Below are positions 61,101-64,000 of a DNA stretch of 64,000 bases, piece after piece. A program made the translations under genes and the position numbers. Below the pieces are notes generated by a model. That model did no database searches and was not told where the DNA came from. It was given only the letters and a program-made list of their open reading frames with translations. The stretch is from Morella rubra. Taxonomy: Eukaryota; Streptophyta; Magnoliopsida; Fagales; Myricaceae. Each line of letters opens with the position of its first letter. Within the stretch, counting starts at the first letter, position 1. The stretch is from NCBI GenBank assembly GCA_003952965.2, contig CM025854.1, positions 6,172,725 through 6,236,724 of the forward strand. The letters are read 5' to 3'.

Positions 61101-63768
61101 TATAGAAGTATGTACAATATAGTATGTGGAACAAGATGTGCAGCTTTCTTCAACTTTGAATGTTAATTTTTACCATCACTGTTTTACCTTGTTCTTGGGA
61201 ATTTTGCCGTGATATCATTTGAGGATACTTTTTTGAAGTTTATTTTGACTATGCCATTTCTGTATAACTTGATAAAAATCTTTTGCTTGGCAGGATGAAG
61301 CTGATGGTTCCAATGAATATAACAACTTCCAGCGGGGCTCTCTTAACACTACTCGGGAGCTTATTCGAGACTTAAAGAACATTGATATAATTTTGCACAT
61401 TGGAGATATATGTTATGCAAATGGATACCTTTCGCAGTGGGACCAGTTTACAGCCCAAGTTGAGCCAATTGCATCAACTGTGCCATACATGATTGCAAGG
61501 TTTATCATAATCAACTTTTACACGAAATCATTGGACATTTACTTGTCCTCTACAATGTCTTATACGGATGGTAATTTCTTCTTACAGTGGTAACCATGAA
61601 CGTGACTGGCCGGGCACTGGATCCTTCTATGGGAACATGGACTCTGGTGGAGAATGTGGCGTATTGGCTGAGACTATGTTTTATGTCCCTGCTGAGAATA
61701 GAGCTAAGTTCTGGTATAAAAGTACTGCGACCGTTCAAATTTGATTTGCTATCCATTGCAATTAATGGTTGCAAGCTTGTCGCAATTGATTATGGTAGTT
61801 ATTGATTATGTTCACACCTTTGACCTCTATATTTTCTGACAGAAAAAACTACTTGTACAGGCCTTAGGCAAGCCCAGATCTAAACTATTTATGTTCACAA
61901 ATTCAAGCGAATCTAATATTATTAATGATATAATCAATTCTTTATCAATCGAAATCATGAACAGATGGTTTCCAGGGTAGCTAGGAGTTGTCTAGAAAGC
62001 TTCTGTTACTTTTAGAATGAAACACATGCTTCTCCCTTGCTGAAATTCAATATTCAATAAGTTTTCCAAATAGTCTCCTAGATTCTTAATTACGTTTGTG
62101 ATTGTCTCCTCTTTAACAATAAGGAGCCTTATGTAGATAATTCTACTTTCATAGGAACTGACCCAGCGCAGAGACAGAAAGAGATATCTTGATATACCTT
62201 GCTGGAAAGGCATTGGTCCAGGAACTTGGTTAGGCATTGGTCCAGGAACTTGGTTAACATGTATTTTAAACTAACCAGGGTAACATCACTGTTGCTTGAA
62301 ACAAAGGATCTTGAACAAAGGCCTCGTACAGCCACCCTGAAACAGAAAGAAGAATGCAAAAGGCAATGGTTCGTTAGTAAAACAGGTTTCTGTGATTTAA
62401 GTGAAGCACTTGGCAGATAGGCAGGCTCTGCTACCAAGTCAAAGATTGTTTAATGACTATCTATGAAAAATATACGATGTGAGACTGAAGAAAGATATGA
62501 AAGACAAAGTAGGGTTGGAAAGGAGATTACTAAGTGATCGTCATTATCTTTTTTGTTCTCATGTTTTTGTTTCGCCTATCCAAGTAAAACTGCAACAATC
62601 ACGCCATAGGTGGCCAACAATACCTTTTGTTCTGGACTGGCTTCTAAATGTGTGAGGAACTGCTTTGAACAATATTTTTTTTTTCCAGGTACTCCACTGA
62701 TTATGGCATGTTCCGCTTCTGTATAGCGGACACTGAACATGACTGGAGGGAAGGAACAGAGCAGTACAAGTTCATTGAGCACTGCTTAGCATCAGTTGAC
62801 AGGCAAAAGCAACCATGGCTAATATTTCTTGCGCATCGTGTACTTGGTTATTCATCTGGTACATCATATGCCGTAGAAGGATCATTTGAGGAACCAATGG
62901 GGAGGGAGAGTCTTCAAAGTCTCTGGCAGAAATACAAGGTAGACATTGCTGTGTATGGCCATGTGCACAATTATGAAAGGACATGCCCCATATACCAGGT
63001 ATTTTTTTGACTTTATGCAGTGACAAAGATACATGTTACCCATATCATTTTGCTGGATTTTGCACTCAACCATGTACAGTTGAGCAGCAAGTAAATCTAG
63101 AACTCCAACATGCACATCTATGGCTCTCGTCTATGATTGAAAAGAATATCTAGAGGTTGGGAAAATCAACTGTATATTTGGAAGCTGGAGGATAGAAATA
63201 AGGCATCTAAACAGAAAAAGGAAAAATATCATGAAATGGTTGTCATCCTCACGTAGGTTCATCTACTATTTAGTTCCTAATACATGTTAATAAAGTAAGG
63301 TAGGCAAATATTCCCTAGCTATTGGTCATTGACTGGGAGGTTTATCAACTTGGTCTCTGTTTTCAAATGGCATGCAACATGCTATCTGTGAAGCAGATGT
63401 CTGCTGCTAGCAATTGGATTCCAAACATCTGTAAGTTGATGATTTATTGCCTTTCTTTGCAGAATATTTGCACCAATAAAGAGAAACACTACTACAAGGG
63501 CACCTTGAATGGCACAATACATGTGGTTGCTGGTGGTGGAGGTGCAAGTCTTTCGCCATTTACGACCGTCCAAACCACGTGGAGTTTCTATAGAGACTTT
63601 GACTACGGATTCATTAAACTTACAGCATTCGACCATTCAAATCTGTTGTTTGAGTACAAGAAGAGCAGGGACGGAAAAGTTTACGACTCGTTCAGAATAT
63701 CCCGCGATTACAAGGACATCTTGGCCTGCACTGTGGATAGTTGCCCTAGTATGACCCTAGCATCTTGA
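58114..63768 (+). CDS. PAP27: PAP27-type (probable inactive) purple acid phosphatase, second copy, 612 aa
   Basis: Exons: 58114-58284, 58518-58609, 58744-58810, 58914-59036, 59466-59558, 59854-59983, 60269-60350, 60826-60958, 61294-61499, 61588-61713, 62689-62998, 63463-63768. Exons 2-12 have exactly the same lengths and phases as the first copy, and only exon 1 is 12 bases shorter. The start MRGVSFISLAVLLLLATLQE is a signal peptide. Motifs are GDMG 293-296, GDICY 334-338, GNHE 367-370, His 457 and GHVH 498-501. The histidine pair after motif IV is again missing (SSGTSY). In exon 6, eight of 43 residues differ between the copies, so the duplication is not recent. Both copies look functional as genes. 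A poly(A) signal lies at 63819. Confidence 0.95.
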
Positions 63769-63818
63769 ATGGTGTTGGTTCTTGTAATTGCTTCACCTTA
63801 ATGATCATGTTTTGCCAC

Positions 63819-63824
63819 AATAAA
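63819..63824 (+). terminator. Poly(A) signal, second PAP gene
   Basis: AATAAA 51 bases after the stop codon, within sequence resembling a short plant 3' UTR. Confidence 0.6.
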
Positions 63825-64000
63825 GTCTGATTAAATAACCTCTGATCAACATCATTACTTGGATGCTAGAGAAGGGCTGCATATTTGTAAGAAATGACAG
63901 CACATTATGTGGGGATCTACCTACCTATTATGTCAAAAACTATGATAGAGAAAACCATCGTTAATTCTTAACAGCTGTTTAAGTAAACTCAAGTTCTAGT

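Overview
The window is nuclear DNA from a flowering plant, almost certainly a eudicot. Genes are split by short GT-AG introns and the intergenic DNA is AT-rich. The recognisable families are plant ones: ureide permease, root-UVB-sensitive DUF647 protein, P-class PPR protein, GUB_WAK wall protein, purple acid phosphatases, fasciclin-like arabinogalactan protein and DUF26/CRK. Retrotransposon debris is typical of a plant genome. One run of exactly 1000 N (13784-14783) marks a scaffold gap.

Region 1 (1-14783) is repeat-rich. A block of about 2.9 kb occurs twice (1-2878 and 8589-11449). It carries the 3' part of a minus-strand Ty1/copia element, and the second copy continues into that element's RT and integrase as far as about 13345. 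Between the copies lie the first six exons of a minus-strand Pelota (no-go decay factor) gene, whose 3' two-thirds is missing. A second copia family runs into the gap.

Region 2 (14784-30608) starts with the last three exons of a ureide permease and then becomes a graveyard. It holds a hAT-type MITE, two tandem-repeat arrays, a decayed fasciclin-like gene and a duplicate of that gene about 9 kb away, a hAT relic, a decayed DUF26 gene, a LINE tail with poly(A), and a Ty3/gypsy integrase. Two LTR insertions with exact 5-bp target duplications stand out: one splits the fasciclin-like pseudogene at codon 4, the other splits the gypsy integrase.

Region 3 (30754-46309) holds a complete 15-exon RUS3-like gene on the minus strand (438 aa, with a GC-AG intron), a decayed tRNA-Asn, an intronless 651-aa mitochondrial PPR gene and a two-exon GUB_WAK extracellular protein. 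Two direct duplications (32230-34840 and 43232-46309) have indel-rich copies and look more like assembly artefacts than old duplications.

Region 4 (46741-63824) is a head-to-tail pair of PAP27-type purple acid phosphatase genes, 616 and 612 aa. Each has 12 coding exons, and exons 2-12 are identical in length and phase. They are separated by about 5.7 kb of AT-rich DNA with two more hAT relics. No new multi-gene system was found. The best material here is the dated nested insertions, the tandem PAP pair, the truncated Pelota gene and the suspicious duplications.
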